Below, piece after piece: positions 62,801-64,000 of a DNA stretch of 64,000 bases (position 1 is its first letter; each line of letters opens with the position of its first letter). Origin of the DNA: Roseovarius sp. THAF9 (GTDB lineage Bacteria > Pseudomonadota > Alphaproteobacteria > Rhodobacterales > Rhodobacteraceae). The position numbers and the translations under genes were made by a program. The notes below the pieces were generated by a model. The model ran no database searches. It had not been told where the DNA came from and saw nothing but the letters and a program-made list of their open reading frames with translations. Where the stretch lies: positions 3,192,001 to 3,256,000 of the forward strand of contig NZ_CP045404.1 in assembly GCF_009363715.1 (NCBI RefSeq), read 5' to 3'.

Positions 62801-64000
62801 TTAGCCCCAATCGCGGCAGACGTATTTGATTTCCATGAACTCTTCCATGCCCTTTCGCGCGCCCTCGCGGCCGAGGCCGGACTGCTTGACCCCGCCGAAC
62901 GGGATCGGCGCGCCGGTCACCTTGGTGCGGTTGACCGCGACCATGCCGAACTGCAGCGCGCGGCTGAGCCGGTAGATGCGGCGCGGGTCGTGGGCGTGGA
63001 CGTAAGCCACAAGGCCGTACTCGGTGTCGTTGGCGCGGCGGATGGCCTCATCCTCGGTTTCGAACGGTGTGATCGGCGCGACGGGACCAAAGGTTTCCTC
63101 GCGCATGATCTCGGCCTCGTCGGGCACGTCGGTCAGAACGGTCGCGTCATAGAACAGCCGCCCGAGCGGATTACGCTGGCCGCCGCAGGCAAGTTTCGCG
63201 CCTTTTTCCAAAGCGTCGGCGACATGTGCCTCCTGCTTGGCGACGGCGCCTTCGTTCATCAGCGGGCCAAGGTCGCAGTCATCCATGCCGACGCCAATCG
63301 TCAGCGCCTTTGTCGCGTTGGTGAAACGCGTGCAGAATTCATCGTAGATGCCACGCTGGACATAGATGCGGTTCGCGCCGAGGCAGTCCTGACCGGACGT
63401 GGCGAACTTGGCCTTGATGGTCTCGGCCACGGCATGATCGAGGTCGCAATCGTCGAACACGATCACCGGCGCATGGCCGCCCAATTCCATCACCAGTTTC
63501 TTCACGGTTTCCGCCGATGCGCGATAGAGTAGCCGCCCGACCTCGGTCGAGCCGGTGAAGGACAGCGCCCGCACCCGCGAGTCGTCGGTCCATGGCGGCA
63601 CCACGGTCGAGGCGCGGCCGGTGACCACGTTGAACACGCCCGGCTCGACGCCTGCACGCTCGGCCAATTCGGCCAGCGCCAGCGCCGAAAATGGCGTCTC
63701 GTGGCTGGGATGCGCGACGATGGTGCAGCCGGCAGCGAGAGCCGCGGCGGCCTTGCGGGTCAGCATGGCCGAGGGGAAATTCCACGGCGTGATCAGCGCC
63801 ACGACGCCCACGGGTTCAAGCCACAGCTCGACCTCGGCGGTGTTCAGGTGGCTGGTGACGCCCTCGATGTTGGGGCGCTTGGCTTCCTCGGCGTAGAATT
63901 CGACGAAAGACGCGGCATAGTCGATCTCGCCCCGCGCCTCGGACAGGGGTTTGCCCTGTTCGGCGACCATCAGCTTGGCCAGATCCTCGCGGTTCTCGAT
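62801..64000 (-). CDS. gabD: NAD(P)-dependent succinate-semialdehyde dehydrogenase-like, N-terminus beyond the window
   Basis: About 399 C-terminal residues of an aldehyde dehydrogenase. [50 protein letters not shown] (catalytic Glu), [22 protein letters not shown] (catalytic Cys), [21 protein letters not shown] and [13 protein letters not shown] are in order. The frame stays open to the edge, and about 85 N-terminal residues should be missing. It pairs with the aminotransferase; succinate semialdehyde is the probable substrate. Confidence 0.9.
   Translation of the reverse strand: MENREDLAKLMVAEQGKPLSEARGEIDYAASFVEFYAEEAKRPNIEGVTSHLNTAEVELWLEPVGVVALITPWNFPSAMLTRKAAAALAAGCTIVAHPSHETPFSALALAELAERAGVEPGVFNVVTGRASTVVPPWTDDSRVRALSFTGSTEVGRLLYRASAETVKKLVMELGGHAPVIVFDDCDLDHAVAETIKAKFATSGQDCLGANRIYVQRGIYDEFCTRFTNATKALTIGVGMDDCDLGPLMNEGAVAKQEAHVADALEKGAKLACGGQRNPLGRLFYDATVLTDVPDEAEIMREETFGPVAPITPFETEDEAIRRANDTEYGLVAYVHAHDPRRIYRLSRALQFGMVAVNRTKVTGAPIPFGGVKQSGLGREGARKGMEEFMEIKYVCRDWG

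Noticed and set aside
60450..62804. Very long plus-strand open frame (784 codons) across soxT and the aminotransferase
   Set aside because: It covers soxT in a wrong frame and the aminotransferase in antisense; both real genes have full motifs. Long antisense frames are common in high-G+C DNA.

Overview
The window looks like a chromosomal segment of a marine Rhodobacterales (Roseobacter-group) alphaproteobacterium. The main reasons are a complete periplasmic thiosulfate-oxidation (sox) cluster in alphaproteobacterial order, a 5-aminolevulinate synthase of the Shemin type, a fused carnitine dehydrogenase-thioesterase, a TRAP transporter, and high G+C with short, tightly packed operons. No rRNA, tRNA or CRISPR array was recognised. 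This was read by eye, without database searches.

Layout. Positions 1-4.8 kb hold a redox/respiration block: an Rrf2-family regulator (cut by the left edge) divergent from a 1-Cys peroxiredoxin, a periplasmic DsrE-like protein, a cyanide-insensitive-type bd quinol oxidase (cydA, cydB, 35-residue DUF2474 subunit) and a GNAT acetyltransferase. Positions 4.8-20 kb are accessory DNA: an IS110-family remnant, secreted proteins of unknown function, an M15 peptidase, a large secreted propeller-like protein with an internal duplication, an EamA transporter, a tyrosine recombinase and, at 15.9-19.7 kb, a compact unit that is the best candidate for an undescribed system. That unit is a ribbon-helix-helix regulator divergent from a three-gene operon: a small unknown protein, a PD-(D/E)XK-like nuclease, and a soluble FtsH-like AAA+/M41 protease overlapping the nuclease by ATGA.

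Positions 20-25 kb encode a Tat-exported molybdenum hydroxylase with its 2Fe-2S subunit, a DadA-like FAD oxidoreductase and a GlxA/CdhR-type regulator. Positions 25.2-37.1 kb appear to form a carnitine / gamma-butyrobetaine catabolic locus: a BKACE enzyme, an SDR, a lipocalin-like lipoprotein, carnitine dehydrogenase fused to a thioesterase, an acyl-CoA dehydrogenase, an NDP-forming acyl-CoA synthetase, a CaiD-type hydratase, and a DctPQM TRAP transporter. Together they could take up a quaternary-amine acid, CoA-activate and oxidise it, and release glycine betaine and acetoacetate. Positions 37.4-44.2 kb hold an acyltransferase-3 membrane protein, a DctB/DctD-like two-component pair whose response regulator lacks key AAA+ motifs, a second kinase/receiver pair, and a thioredoxin-fold protein.

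Positions 44.6-61.4 kb are the sulfur region. On the minus strand run soxVW, soxXYZABCDEF, a DUF302 protein, hemA and a YeeE/YedE transporter. On the plus strand are two metallo-beta-lactamase-fold proteins at one end and soxS, soxR and a second YeeE/YedE transporter at the other. SoxR carries two cysteines placed as in persulfide-sensing SqrR/BigR repressors. Exact ATTC-N8-GAAT sites lie in the soxW-soxX gap and before the metallo-beta-lactamase pair, with a near match in the soxV-soxS gap, so these units probably form one regulon. The right edge has a class III aminotransferase and a truncated semialdehyde dehydrogenase.
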